A model generated the notes under the pieces. It worked only from the letters and a program-made list of their open reading frames with translations, was not told the origin of the DNA and made no database searches. This document shows positions 31,933 through 45,784 of a DNA stretch of 64,000 nt, piece after piece. The stretch's first letter is position 1; each line of letters opens with the position of its first letter. The position numbers were made by a program, and so were the translations under genes. The stretch lies in the NCBI GenBank assembly GCA_036785325.1, contig JAXIVH010000506.1:1-64000 (forward strand), written 5' to 3'. The stretch is from Urophycis tenuis (Eukaryota; Chordata; Actinopteri; Gadiformes; Phycidae).

Positions 31933-34005
31933 GGTAACGTCGAGGTAAGTAAAGGTAAGTAAAACACTTTTTAGGATACATTGTTTTGGTTATGGAGAGG
32001 AGGGGGCACATACTTACCCCCTGACCAGCACAAACCAGTTGTTAACACCGCTAGGTAGCCCTGGTTTGGCCAATCAGGGCCGGAGCTTGGTTCTTGTCCT
32101 CTGTTGGGTCCAGATGAACTAGCAGAAAACTGGGGTCACGAAGGACCGAGGCCAGCCGTGACAAAGCACTGCCTCCACGGTCCCCCAATGCAGCTATCCT
32201 CAGCGATGGGTGTCCAGACCTAGGAAAGACCAAGACCAGCCCCGACCAGCGGTGCCTTCCCAGTCGGTCCCAGGGTAGGAAAGGCCAAGGCCAGCCGCGA
32301 CTAAGCACTGCCTCCCTGGCCCCTCCAGGACCCCATGCCGAACAGCCTGTTAATAACAATTCCTGTGCCCCATACACCGCGCGACTACAGAGATTGTGTA
32401 GGAAGTTGACCTTAGAGAAGACTCAATGGCTTACTTTCCTCACCCAAAACAACAATTTCTTGGGGTAGTCTATTCTCGCCGTAGGTACTTCGGTAATGGT
32501 TTTTTTTGTGAAAAGTTTTCCGGATGAAATGCATGCTGGGTAATTGTCTTCTTCCTCCAATATGTCAAGTGTAGGTTAAGGTTAGGGTAGATTTAGGGGT
32601 AGAGTTAGCAGTTAACCTTAACGTTAGGTTTGAAGTAAATGGGAGGGGTTGCGGTTAGGGTTAAGGTTAGGGCTGAGGTTAGGGTTAGGTATAAGGTTAC
32701 GGTTTAGGGTTAAGGTTAGGGTTAAGGTTAGGGTTACGGTTAGGGCTAAGGTTAGGGCTAAGGTTAGAGTAAGGGTTAGGGTTAGCGTTACGGTTAGGGT
32801 AAGGTTAGGGTTAGGGTTAGAGGTTAGGGGTTAGGGGTTAGGGTTAAGATGAGGGCTGAGGTTAGGGTTAAGGTTAGGGCTGAGGTTAGGGTTAGGTTTA
32901 AGGTTAGGGATAAGGATAGGGTTGGGGTTACGGCTGAGATTGGGGTTAAGGTTAGGGTTGAGGTTAGGGTTAGTGTTATGGATAAGGTTAGGTTAAGTGT
33001 TAGGGCCAAGGTTAGGGTTAAGGTTATGGTTAAGATTAGGGTTAGGGCTAGAATTAGGGTTAGGGCTAAGGTTAGGGTTAGGGTTATGGCTGAGGTTAGG
33101 GTTAAGGTTAGGTTTGAGGTTAGTGTTAAGGTTAGGGCCAAGGTTAGGGTTAGGGTTAAGGTTAGGGTTAGGGCTAAGGTAAGGGTTAGGGTTATGGCTG
33201 AGGCTAGGGTTAGGGCTAAAGTTAGGGTAAAGGTTAGAGTTAGGGTTAGCGTTAGAGTTAGGGTAGGGTTAGTGTTGGAGGTTAGGGTAGGCTTAGGGTT
33301 AGAGTTAGAGTAGGGGTTAGGGTTAGAGTTAGAGTAGGGGTTAGGGTTAGTGTTAAGGCTAAGGTTAGGGGTTGAGGTTAGTGTTAAGATTAGGGCCAAG
33401 GTAAGGGTTAGTGTTAGGGTTGAGTTAGGGTTAGGGCTAAGGTTAGGCCTATGGTTAGGGTTGGGTTCGTTAGAGTTATCTCGATGACCCCCCCCACCTC
33501 ATCCAACGACTCGGTAGTTGAATAGGGGATCAAAGGCAGTTGCACTCGCCAATATCTAGTCATCCGCAGCTCTCTTTTCCCATATTACCAAGAATGAAGT
33601 AAAACGAAATGGTTATCTGTCTTGTTGTGATATAACCGCTGATTTGGAGATATAGACTTGTTTTTCCTTTTCCCAAAGGTTTTCTTTGTTCCAAGATGAA
33701 GGTCAATCTTGTTTGATTGAAGGTACTTCCAATGCATTGGTATATTTACTTATTTGAATAAAGACGAGTCACAGCTGGAGTGAGACTTTTCTATTCAATT
33801 TCTATTTGAGTATAAACGTGCTATCGAAATATTAGGACACGTCATCAGTAGTGGACCCTGGGATCATAGGGTGTTTCTGGCCATTGTCACTATACACCCT
33901 CACCCAAGGGAGGCCCCCCCGAGAGTGATCAATTCTCAAGGTGTGTCGTTTCCGAAATGGAATTGGTATTGGGTTTAAGCTTTTTTAGGAGTGATCATTT
34001 GTTGA
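31933..34005 (+). repeat. Unit 14, short form, S-beta tail
   Basis: 2073 bp; telomere-like field 32573-33465. GG plus eight T in the T-run and TATTCAATT tail. Counterpart of unit 19 and last unit of the first copy of the four-unit block. Confidence 0.97.
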
Positions 34006-36078
34006 GGTAACGTTGAGGTAAGTAAAGGTAAGTAAAACACTTTTTAGGATACATTGTTTTGGTTATGGAGAGGAGGGGGCACATACTTACCCCCTGACCA
34101 GCACAAACCAGTTGTTAACACCGCTAGGTAGCCCTGGTTTGGCCAATCAGGGCCGGAGCTTGGTTCTTGTCCTCTGTTGGGTCCAGATGAACTAGCAGAA
34201 AACTGGGGTCACGAAGGACCGAGGCCAGCCGTGACAAAGCACTGCCTCCACGGTCCCCCAATGCAGCTATCCTCAGCGATGGGTGTCCAGACCTAGGAAA
34301 GACCAAGACCAGCCCCGACCAGCGGTGCCTTCCCAGTCGGTCCCAGGGTAGGAAAGGCCAAGGCCAGCCGCGACTAAGCACTGCCTCCCTGGCCCCTCCA
34401 GGACCCCATGCCGAACAGCCTGTTAATAACAATTCCTGTGCCCCATACACCGCGCGACTACAGAGATTGTGTAGGAAGTTGACCTTAGAGAAGACTCAAT
34501 GGCTTACTTTCCTCACCCAAAACAACAATTTCTTGGGGTAGTCTATTCTCGCCGTAGGTACTTCGGTAATGGGTTTTTTTGTGAAAAGTTTTCCGGATGA
34601 AATGCATGCTGGGTAATTGTCTTCTTCCTCCAATATGTCAAGTGTAGGTTAAGGTTAGGGTAGATTTAGGGGTAGAGTTAGCAGTTAACCTTAACGTTAG
34701 GTTTGAAGTAAATGGGAGGGGTTGCGGTTAGGGTTAAGGTTAGGGCTGAGGTTAGGGTTAGGTATAAGGTTACGGTTTAGGGTTAAGGTTAGGGTTAAGG
34801 TTAGGGTTACGGTTAGGGCTAAGGTTAGGGCTAAGGTTAGAGTAAGGGTTAGGGTTAGCGTTACGGTTAGGGTAAGGTTAGGGTTAGGGTTAGAGGTTAG
34901 GGGTTAGGGGTTAGGGTTAAGATGAGGGCTGAGGTTAGGGTTAAGGTTAGGGCTGAGGTTAGGGTTAGGTTTAAGGTTAGGGATAAGGATAGGGTTGGGG
35001 TTACGGCTGAGATTGGGGTTAAGGTTAGGGTTGAGGTTAGGGTTAGTGTTATGGATAAGGTTAGGTTAAGTGTTAGGGCCAAGGTTAGGGTTAAGGTTAT
35101 GGTTAAGATTAGGGTTAGGGCTAGAATTAGGGTTAGGGCTAAGGTTAGGGTTAGGGTTATGGCTGAGGTTAGGGTTAAGGTTAGGTTTGAGGTTAGTGTT
35201 AAGGTTAGGGCCAAGGTTAGGGTTAGGGTTAAGGTTAGGGTTAGGGCTAAGGTAAGGGTTAGGGTTATGGCTGAGGCTAGGGTTAGGGCTAAAGTTAGGG
35301 TAAAGGTTAGAGTTAGGGTTAGCGTTAGAGTTAGGGTAGGGTTAGTGTTGGAGGTTAGGGTAGGCTTAGGGTTAGAGTTAGAGTAGGGGTTAGGGTTAGA
35401 GTTAGAGTAGGGGTTAGGGTTAGTGTTAAGGCTAAGGTTAGGGGTTGAGGTTAGTGTTAAGATTAGGGCCAAGGTAAGGGTTAGTGTTAGGGTTGAGTTA
35501 GGGTTAGGGCTAAGGTTAGGCCTATGGTTAGGGTTGGGTTCGTTAGAGTTATCTCGATGACCCCCCCCACCTCATCCAACGACTCGGTAGTTGAATAGGG
35601 GATCAAAGGCAGTTGCACTCGCCAATATCTAGTCATCCGCAGCTCTCTTTTCCCATATTACCAAGAATGAAGTAAAACGAAATGGTTATCTGTCTTGTTG
35701 TGATATAACCGCTGATTTGGAGATATAGACTTGTTTTTCCTTTTCCCAAAGGTTTTCTTTGTTCCAAGATGGAGGTCAATCTAGTTTGATTGAAGGTACT
35801 TCCAATGCATTGGTATATTTACTTATTTGAATAAAGACGAGTCACAGCTGGAGTGAGACTTTTCTTTTCCATTTCTATTTGAGTATAAACGTGCTATCGA
35901 AATATTAGGACACGTCATCAGTAGTGGACCCTGGGATCATAGGGTGTTTCTGGCCATTGTCACTATACACCCTCACCCAAGGGAGGCCCCCCCGAGAGTG
36001 ATCAATTCTCAAGGTGTGTCGTTTCCGAAATGGAATTGGTATTGGGTTTAAGCTTTTTTAGGAGTGATCATTTGTTGA
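34006..36078 (+). repeat. Unit 15, short form, S-alpha tail
   Basis: 2073 bp; telomere-like field 34646-35538. It starts AACGTTGAGG (following S-beta unit 14) but ends with the S-alpha tail (GATGGAGG, TTTTCCATT). It separates the two copies of the 9706-bp block. Confidence 0.97.
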
Positions 36079-38858
36079 GGTAACGTCGAGGTAAGTAAAG
36101 GTAAGTAAAACACTTTTTAGGATACATTGTTTTGGTTATGGAGAGGAGGGGGCACATACTTACCCCCTGACCAGCACAAACCAGTTGTTAACACCGCTAG
36201 GTAGCCCTGGTTTGGCCAATCAGGGCCGGAGCTTGGTTCTTGTCCTCTGTTGGGTCCAGATGAACTAGCAGAAAACTGGGGTCACGAAGGACCGAGGCCA
36301 GCCGTGACAAAGCACTGCCTCCACGGTCCCCCAATGCAGCTATCCTCAGCGATGGGTGTCCAGACCTAGGAAAGACCAAGACCAGCCCCGACCAGCGGTG
36401 CCTTCCCAGTCGGTCCCAGGGTAGGAAAGGCCAAGGCCAGCCGCGACTAAGCACTGCCTCCCTGGCCCCTCCAGGACCCCATGCCGAACAGCCTGTTAAT
36501 AACAATTCCTGTGCCCCATACACCGCGCGACTACAGAGATTGTGTAGGAAGTTGACCTTAGAGAAGACTCAATGGCTTACTTTCCTCACCCAAAACAACA
36601 ATTTCTTGGGGTAGTCTATTCTCGCCGTAGGTACTTCGGTAATGGGTTTTTTTGTGAAAAGTTTTCCGGATGAAATGCATGCTGGGTAATTGTCTTCTTC
36701 CTCCAATATGTCAAGTGTAGGTTAAGGTTAGGGTAGATTTAGGGGTAGAGTTAGCAGTTAACCTTAACGTTAGGTTTGAAGTAAATGGGAGGGATTGCGG
36801 TTAGGGTTAAGGTTAGGGCTGAGGTTAGGGTTAGGTATAAGGTTACGGTTTAGGGTTAAGGTTAGGGTTAAGGTTAGGGTTACGGTTAGGGCTAAGGTTA
36901 GGGCTAAGGTTAGAGTAAGGGTTAGGGTTAGCGTTACGGTTAGGGTAAGGTTAGGGTTAGGGTTAGAGGTTAGGGGTTAGGGTTAAGATGAGGGCTGAGG
37001 TTAGGGTTAAGGTTAGGGCTGAGGTTAGGGTTAGGTTTAAGGTTAGGGATAAGGTTAGGGTTGGGGTTACGGCTGAGATTGGGGTTAAGGTTAGGGTTGA
37101 GGTTAGGGTTAGTGTTATGGATAAGGTTAGGTTAAGTGTTAGGGCCAAGGTTAGGGTTAAGGTTATGGTTAAGATTAGGGTTAGGGCTAGAATTAGGGTT
37201 AGGGCTAAGGTTAGGGTTAGGGTTATGGCTGAGGTTAGGGTTAAGGTTAGGTTTGAGGTTAGTGTTAAGGTAAGGGCCAAGGTTAGGGTTAGGGTTAAGG
37301 TTAGGGTTAGGGCTAAGGTTAGGGTTAGGGTTATGGCTGAGGCTAGGGTTAGGGCTAAAGTTAGGGCAAAGGTTAGAGTTAGGGTTAGCGTTAGAGTTAG
37401 GGTAGGGTTAGTGTTGGAGGTTAGGGTAGGCTTAGGGTTAGAGTTAGAGTAGGGGTTAGGGTTAGAGTTAGAGTAGGGGTTAGGGTTAGTGTTAAGGCTA
37501 AGGTTAGGGGTTGAGGTTAGTGTTAAGATTAGGGCCAAGGTAAGGGTTAGTGTTAGGGTTGAGTTAGGGTTAGGGCTAAGGTTAGGCCTATGGTTAGGGT
37601 TGGGGTTGAGGTTATCCCTAGGGTTAGAGTTAGAGCTAGAGATTGAGTAAGGTAGAGTCAAGGTGAGACAGTCTGTACGGACTGAACTCACCCCCGCCGG
37701 ATCGGGCTAGTACACTCTATCTCCCACAACTCCCTCATTTCCATGAGGGAAGACAGGGGAGAAGAGATGGGAGGAGTATATATATTTAATATATATTTTT
37801 TTAGTTAATAAATACATCGAGAGACTCACAGCTGGAGTGGGTTTTAATCTTTGTATTCAAGGTTGTTCCTCCTCTTTTGATTCCTCGCTGGTGGTGCGTC
37901 GTCTCCACCTAGTGGTCGTTTTGTGAAGAAGAGTTATAGAAATAGAAATAGAAATACTCTATTGTTCCCAGGTTGGGAAATTGCATTAATAGGTAAGTAA
38001 TAATAATAATAACAATAATAATAGGTAATTGCAATAGTTGGTAAGGTAATCTATATTTGATTTATTTATTTATATTTGTATATTTATTTAGTCTATTTAT
38101 TTATTCATTTTTGTTTATTTATTTATTTAGATAAAGAGGATCACAGCTGGAGTGAGTTTTTAGTCTTTGTGTTAAAGGCTGGTTGCCTTCTTTTGATTCT
38201 TCAGTGGTGGTCCATCGCCTCCATCTAGTGGTCGTTTTGTGAATAACAGTTGGTAAGGTAATATAAATGGGTTGTGTAGAGAGCCCGTTCTTTCGATGGC
38301 CCTGGCTCGGTTAGGTTCGTTAGAGTTATCTCGATGACCCCCCCCCCACCTCATCCAACGACTCGGTAGTTGAATAGGGGATCAAAGGCAGTTGCACTCG
38401 CCAATATCTAGTCATCCGCAGCTCTCTTTTCCCATATTACCAAGAATGAAGTAAAACGAAATGGTTATCTGTCTTGTTGTGATATAACCGCTGATTTGGA
38501 GATATAGACTTGTTTTTCCTTTTCCCAAAGGTTTTCTTTGTTCCAAGATGAAGGTCAATCTAGTTTGATTGAAGGTACTTCCAATGCATTGGTATATTTA
38601 CTTATTTGAATAAAGACGAGTCACAGCTGGAGTGAGACTTTTCTTTTCCATTTCTATTTGAGTATAAACGTGCTATCGAAATATTAGGACACGTCATCAG
38701 TAGTGGACCCTGGGATCATAGGGTGTTTCTGGCCATTGTCACTATACACCCTCACCCAAGGGAGGCCCCCCCGAGAGTGATCAATTCTCAAGGTGTGTCG
38801 TTTCCGAAATGGAATTGGCATTGGGTTTAAGCTTTTTCAAGGAGTGATCATTTGTTGA
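36079..38858 (+). repeat. Unit 16, long form with 7-bp deletion (rare L lineage)
   Basis: 2780 bp; telomere-like field 36719-37604; module D 37605-38315. It shares with unit 11 all the rare markers I checked: GGGATTGCGG, missing heptamer, GATAAGGTTAGG, GGTAAGGGCC, GAGTAAGG, TCTCCCACAAC and GGCATTGGG. Confidence 0.97.
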
Positions 38859-40924
38859 GGTAACGTCGAGGTAAGTAAAGGTAAGTAAAACACTTTTTAG
38901 GATACATTGTTTTGGTTATGGAGAGGAGGGGGCACATACTTACCCCCTGACCAGCACAAACCAGTTGTTAACACCGCTAGGTAGCCCTGGTTTGGCCAAT
39001 CAGGGCCGGAGCTTGGTTCTTGTCCTCTGTTGGGTCCAGATGAACTAGCAGAAAACTGGGGTCACGAAGGACCGAGGCCAGCCGTGACAAAGCACTGCCT
39101 CCACGGTCCCCCAATGCAGCTATCCTCAGCGATGGGTGTCCAGACCTAGGAAAGACCAAGACCAGCCCCGACCAGCGGTGCCTTCCCAGTCGGTCCCAGG
39201 GTAGGAAAGGCCAAGGCCAGCCGCGACTAAGCACTGCCTCCCTGGCCCCTCCAGGACCCCATGCCGAACAGCCTGTTAATAACAATTCCTGTGCCCCATA
39301 CACCGCGCGACTACAGAGATTGTGTAGGAAGTTGACCTTAGAGAAGACTCAATGGCTTACTTTCCTCACCCAAAACAACAATTTCTTGGGGTAGTCTATT
39401 CTCGCCGTAGGTACTTCGGTAATGGTTTTTTTTGTGAAAAGTTTTCCGGATGAAATGCATGCTGGGTAATTGTCTTCTTCCTCCAATATGTCAAGTGTAG
39501 GTTAAGGTTAGGGTAGATTTAGGGGTAGAGTTAGCAGTTAACCTTAACGTTAGGTTTGAAGTAAATGGGAGGGGTTGCGGTTAGGGTTAAGGTTAGGGCT
39601 GAGGTTAGGGTTAGGTATAAGGTTACGGTTTAGGGTTAAGGTTAGGGTTAAGGTTAGGGTTACGGTTAGGGCTAAGGTTAGGGCTAAGGTTAGAGTAAGG
39701 GTTAGGGTTAGCGTTACGGTTAGGGTAAGGTTAGGGTTAGGGTTAGAGGTTAGGGGTTAGGGTTAAGATGAGGGCTGAGGTTAGGGTTAAGGTTAGGGCT
39801 GAGGTTAGGGTTAGGTTTAAGGTTAGGGATAAGGATAGGGTTGGGGTTACGGCTGAGATTGGGGTTAAGGTTAGGGTTGAGGTTAGGGTTAGTGTTATGG
39901 ATAAGGTTAGGTTAAGTGTTAGGGCCAAGGTTAGGGTTAAGGTTATGGTTAAGATTAGGGTTAGGGCTAGAATTAGGGTTAGGGCTAAGGTTAGGGTTAG
40001 GGTTATGGCTGAGGTTAGGGTTAAGGTTAGGTTTGAGGTTAGTGTTAAGGTTAGGGCCAAGGTTAGGGTTAGGGTTAAGGTTAGGGTTAGGGCTAAGGTA
40101 AGGGTTAGGGTTATGGCTGAGGCTAGGGTTAGGGCTAAAGTTAGGGTAAAGGTTAGAGTTAGGGTTAGCGTTAGAGTTAGGGTAGGGTTAGTGTTGGAGG
40201 TTAGGGTAGGCTTAGGGTTAGAGTTAGAGTAGGGGTTAGGGTTAGAGTTAGAGTAGGGGTTAGGGTTAGTGTTAAGGCTAAGGTTAGGGGTTGAGGTTAG
40301 TGTTAAGATTAGGGCCAAGGTAAGGGTTAGTGTTAGGGTTGAGTTAGGGTTAGGGCTAAGGTTAGGCCTATGGTTAGGGTTGGGTTCGTTAGAGTTATCT
40401 CGATGACCCCCCCCACCTCATCCAACGACTCGGTAGTTGAATAGGGGATCAAAGGCAGTTGCACTCGCCAATATCTAGTCATCCGCAGCTCTCTTTTCCC
40501 ATATTACCAAGAATGAAGTAAAACGAAATGGTTATCTGTCTTGTTGTGATATAACCGCTGATTTGGAGATATAGACTTGTTTTTCCTTTTCCCAAAGGTT
40601 TTCTTTGTTCCAAGATGAAGGTCAATCTTGTTTGATTGAAGGTACTTCCAATGCATTGGTATATTTACTTATTTGAATAAAGACGAGTCACAGCTGGAGT
40701 GAGACTTTTCTATTCAATTTCTATTTGAGTATAAACGTGCTATCGAAATATTAGGACACGTCATCAGTAGTGGACCCTGGGATCATAGGGTGTTTCTGGC
40801 CATTGTCACTATACACCCTCACCCAAGGGAGGCCCCCCCGAGAGTGATCAATTCTCAAGGTGTGTCGTTTCCGAAATGGAATTGGTATTGGGTTTAAGCT
40901 TTTTTAGGAGTGATCATTTGTTGA
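38859..40924 (+). repeat. Unit 17, short form with 7-bp deletion
   Basis: 2066 bp; telomere-like field 39499-40384. S-beta tail and GG plus eight T in the T-run, as in unit 12. Confidence 0.97.
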
Positions 40925-43711
40925 GGTAACGTTGAGGTAAGTAAAGGTAAGTAAAACACTTTTTAGGATACATTGTTTTGGTTATGGAGAGGAGGGGGCA
41001 CATACTTACCCCCTGACCAGCACAAACCAGTTGTTAACACCGCTAGGTAGCCCTGGTTTGGCCAATCAGGGCCGGAGCTTGGTTCTTGTCCTCTGTTGGG
41101 TCCAGATGAACTAGCAGAAAACTGGGGTCACGAAGGACCGAGGCCAGCCGTGACAAAGCACTGCCTCCACGGTCCCCCAATGCAGCTATCCTCAGCGATG
41201 GGTGTCCAGACCTAGGAAAGACCAAGACCAGCCCCGACCAGCGGTGCCTTCCCAGTCGGTCCCAGGGTAGGAAAGGCCAAGGCCAGCCGCGACTAAGCAC
41301 TGCCTCCCTGGCCCCTCCAGGACCCCATGCCGAACAGCCTGTTAATAACAATTCCTGTGCCCCATACACCGCGCGACTACAGAGATTGTGTAGGAAGTTG
41401 ACCTTAGAGAAGACTCAATGGCTTACTTTCCTCACCCAAAACAACAATTTCTTGGGGTAGTCTATTCTCGCCGTAGGTACTTCGGTAATGGGTTTTTTTG
41501 TGAAAAGTTTTCCGGATGAAATGCATGCTGGGTAATTGTCTTCTTCCTCCAATATGTCAAGTGTAGGTTAAGGTTAGGGTAGATTTAGGGGTAGAGTTAG
41601 CAGTTAACCTTAACGTTAGGTTTGAAGTAAATGGGAGGGGTTGCGGTTAGGGTTAAGGTTAGGGCTGAGGTTAGGGTTAGGTATAAGGTTACGGTTTAGG
41701 GTTAAGGTTAGGGTTAAGGTTAGGGTTACGGTTAGGGCTAAGGTTAGGGCTAAGGTTAGAGTAAGGGTTAGGGTTAGCGTTACGGTTAGGGTAAGGTTAG
41801 GGTTAGGGTTAGAGGTTAGGGGTTAGGGGTTAGGGTTAAGATGAGGGCTGAGGTTAGGGTTAAGGTTAGGGCTGAGGTTAGGGTTAGGTTTAAGGTTAGG
41901 GATAAGGATAGGGTTGGGGTTACGGCTGAGATTGGGGTTAAGGTTAGGGTTGAGGTTAGGGTTAGTGTTATGGATAAGGTTAGGTTAAGTGTTAGGGCCA
42001 AGGTTAGGGTTAAGGTTATGGTTAAGATTAGGGTTAGGGCTAGAATTAGGGTTAGGGCTAAGGTTAGGGTTAGGGTTATGGCTGAGGTTAGGGTTAAGGT
42101 TAGGTTTGAGGTTAGTGTTAAGGTTAGGGCCAAGGTTAGGGTTAGGGTTAAGGTTAGGGTTAGGGCTAAGGTAAGGGTTAGGGTTATGGCTGAGGCTAGG
42201 GTTAGGGCTAAAGTTAGGGCAAAGGTTAGAGTTAGGGTTAGCGTTAGAGTTAGGGTAGGGTTAGTGTTGGAGGTTAGGGTAGGCTTAGGGTTAGAGTTAG
42301 AGTAGGGGTTAGGGTTAGAGTTAGAGTAGGGGTTAGGGTTAGTGTTAAGGCTAAGGTTAGGGGTTGAGGTTAGTGTTAAGATTAGGGCCAAGGTAAGGGT
42401 TAGTGTTAGGGTTGAGTTAGGGTTAGGGCTAAGGTTAGGCCTATGGTTAGGGTTGGGGTTGAGGTTATCCCTAGGGTTAGAGTTAGAGCTAGAGATTGAG
42501 GAAGGTAGAGTCAAGGTGAGACAGTCTGTACGGACTGAACTCACCCCCGCCGGATCGGGCTAGTACACTCTATCTCCCCCAACTCCCTCATTTCCATGAG
42601 GGAAGACAGGGGAGAAGAGATGGGAGGAGTATATATATTTAATATATATTTTTTTAGTTAATAAATACATCGAGAGACTCACAGCTGGAGTGGGTTTTAA
42701 TCTTTGTATTCAAGGTTGTTCCTCCTCTTTTGATTCCTCGCTGGTGGTGCGTCGTCTCCACCTAGTGGTCGTTTTGTGAAGAAGAGTTATAGAAATAGAA
42801 ATAGAAATACTCTATTGTTCCCAGGTTGGGAAATTGCATTAATAGGTAAGTAATAATAATAATAACAATAATAATAGGTAATTGCAATAGTTGGTAAGGT
42901 AATCTATATTTGATTTATTTATTTATATTTGTATATTTATTTAGTCTATTTATTTATTCATTTTTGTTTATTTATTTATTTAGATAAAGAGGATCACAGC
43001 TGGAGTGAGTTTTTAGTCTTTGTGTTAAAGGCTGGTTGCCTTCTTTTGATTCTTCAGTGGTGGTCCATCGCCTCCATCTAGTGGTCGTTTTGTGAATAAC
43101 AGTTGGTAAGGTAATATAAATGGGTTGTGTAGAGAGCCCGTTCTTTCGATGGCCCTGGCTCGGTTAGGTTCGTTAGAGTTATCTCGATGACCCCCCCCCC
43201 ACCTCATCCAACGACTCGGTAGTTGAATAGGGGATCAAAGGCAGTTGCACTCGCCAATATCTAGTCATCCGCAGCTCTCTTTTCCCATATTACCAAGAAT
43301 GAAGTAAAACGAAATGGTTATCTGTCTTGTTGTGATATAACCGCTGATTTGGAGATATAGACTTGTTTTTCCTTTTCCCAAAGGTTTTCTTTGTTCCAAG
43401 ATGAAGGTCAATCTAGTTTGATTGAAGGTACTTCCAATGCATTGGTATATTTACTTATTTGAATAAAGACGAGTCACAGCTGGAGTGAGACTTTTCTTTT
43501 CCATTTCTATTTGAGTATAAACGTGCTATCGAAATATTAGGACACGTCATCAGTAGTGGACCCTGGGATCATAGGGTGTTTCTGGCCATTGTCACTATAC
43601 ACCCTCACCCAAGGGAGGCCCCCCCGAGAGTGATCAATTCTCAAGGTGTGTCGTTTCCGAAATGGAATTGGCATTGGGTTTAAGCTTTTTCAAGGAGTGA
43701 TCATTTGTTGA
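40925..43711 (+). repeat. Unit 18, long form
   Basis: 2787 bp; telomere-like field 41565-42457; module D 42458-43168. Starts AACGTTGAGG; L tail with GGCATTGGG as in unit 13. Confidence 0.97.
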
Positions 43712-45784
43712 GGTAACGTCGAGGTAAGTAAAGGTAAGTAAAACACTTTTTAGGATACATTGTTTTGGTTATGGAGAGGAGGGGGCACATACTTACCCCC
43801 TGACCAGCACAAACCAGTTGTTAACACCGCTAGGTAGCCCTGGTTTGGCCAATCAGGGCCGGAGCTTGGTTCTTGTCCTCTGTTGGGTCCAGATGAACTA
43901 GCAGAAAACTGGGGTCACGAAGGACCGAGGCCAGCCGTGACAAAGCACTGCCTCCACGGTCCCCCAATGCAGCTATCCTCAGCGATGGGTGTCCAGACCT
44001 AGGAAAGACCAAGACCAGCCCCGACCAGCGGTGCCTTCCCAGTCGGTCCCAGGGTAGGAAAGGCCAAGGCCAGCCGCGACTAAGCACTGCCTCCCTGGCC
44101 CCTCCAGGACCCCATGCCGAACAGCCTGTTAATAACAATTCCTGTGCCCCATACACCGCGCGACTACAGAGATTGTGTAGGAAGTTGACCTTAGAGAAGA
44201 CTCAATGGCTTACTTTCCTCACCCAAAACAACAATTTCTTGGGGTAGTCTATTCTCGCCGTAGGTACTTCGGTAATGGTTTTTTTTGTGAAAAGTTTTCC
44301 GGATGAAATGCATGCTGGGTAATTGTCTTCTTCCTCCAATATGTCAAGTGTAGGTTAAGGTTAGGGTAGATTTAGGGGTAGAGTTAGCAGTTAACCTTAA
44401 CGTTAGGTTTGAAGTAAATGGGAGGGGTTGCGGTTAGGGTTAAGGTTAGGGCTGAGGTTAGGGTTAGGTATAAGGTTACGGTTTAGGGTTAAGGTTAGGG
44501 TTAAGGTTAGGGTTACGGTTAGGGCTAAGGTTAGGGCTAAGGTTAGAGTAAGGGTTAGGGTTAGCGTTACGGTTAGGGTAAGGTTAGGGTTAGGGTTAGA
44601 GGTTAGGGGTTAGGGGTTAGGGTTAAGATGAGGGCTGAGGTTAGGGTTAAGGTTAGGGCTGAGGTTAGGGTTAGGTTTAAGGTTAGGGATAAGGATAGGG
44701 TTGGGGTTACGGCTGAGATTGGGGTTAAGGTTAGGGTTGAGGTTAGGGTTAGTGTTATGGATAAGGTTAGGTTAAGTGTTAGGGCCAAGGTTAGGGTTAA
44801 GGTTATGGTTAAGATTAGGGTTAGGGCTAGAATTAGGGTTAGGGCTAAGGTTAGGGTTAGGGTTATGGCTGAGGTTAGGGTTAAGGTTAGGTTTGAGGTT
44901 AGTGTTAAGGTTAGGGCCAAGGTTAGGGTTAGGGTTAAGGTTAGGGTTAGGGCTAAGGTAAGGGTTAGGGTTATGGCTGAGGCTAGGGTTAGGGCTAAAG
45001 TTAGGGTAAAGGTTAGAGTTAGGGTTAGCGTTAGAGTTAGGGTAGGGTTAGTGTTGGAGGTTAGGGTAGGCTTAGGGTTAGAGTTAGAGTAGGGGTTAGG
45101 GTTAGAGTTAGAGTAGGGGTTAGGGTTAGTGTTAAGGCTAAGGTTAGGGGTTGAGGTTAGTGTTAAGATTAGGGCCAAGGTAAGGGTTAGTGTTAGGGTT
45201 GAGTTAGGGTTAGGGCTAAGGTTAGGCCTATGGTTAGGGTTGGGTTCGTTAGAGTTATCTCGATGACCCCCCCCACCTCATCCAACGACTCGGTAGTTGA
45301 ATAGGGGATCAAAGGCAGTTGCACTCGCCAATATCTAGTCATCCGCAGCTCTCTTTTCCCATATTACCAAGAATGAAGTAAAACGAAATGGTTATCTGTC
45401 TTGTTGTGATATAACCGCTGATTTGGAGATATAGACTTGTTTTTCCTTTTCCCAAAGGTTTTCTTTGTTCCAAGATGAAGGTCAATCTTGTTTGATTGAA
45501 GGTACTTCCAATGCATTGGTATATTTACTTATTTGAATAAAGACGAGTCACAGCTGGAGTGAGACTTTTCTATTCAATTTCTATTTGAGTATAAACGTGC
45601 TATCGAAATATTAGGACACGTCATCAGTAGTGGACCCTGGGATCATAGGGTGTTTCTGGCCATTGTCACTATACACCCTCACCCAAGGGAGGCCCCCCCG
45701 AGAGTGATCAATTCTCAAGGTGTGTCGTTTCCGAAATGGAATTGGTATTGGGTTTAAGCTTTTTTAGGAGTGATCATTTGTTGA
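43712..45784 (+). repeat. Unit 19, short form, S-beta tail
   Basis: 2073 bp; telomere-like field 44352-45244. Matches unit 14 at the markers I checked; last unit of the second copy of the four-unit block. Confidence 0.97.

Larger units (their letters stand above)
24300..34005 (+). repeat. Higher-order block, first copy (units 11-14)
   Basis: Four units of 2780, 2066, 2787 and 2073 bp (9706 bp). The same lengths, in the same order and with the same markers, recur at 36079-45784. The rare L lineage, the heptamer-deleted S-beta unit, the GGCATTGGG L unit and the S-beta unit all match. Confidence 0.9.
36079..45784 (+). repeat. Higher-order block, second copy (units 16-19)
   Basis: 9706 bp, the same four-unit series as 24300-34005. 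It is separated from the first copy by one S-alpha unit (34006-36078). The following L+S dimer 45785-50644 resembles the last two units again, apart from GGTATTGGG in its L unit. Confidence 0.9.
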
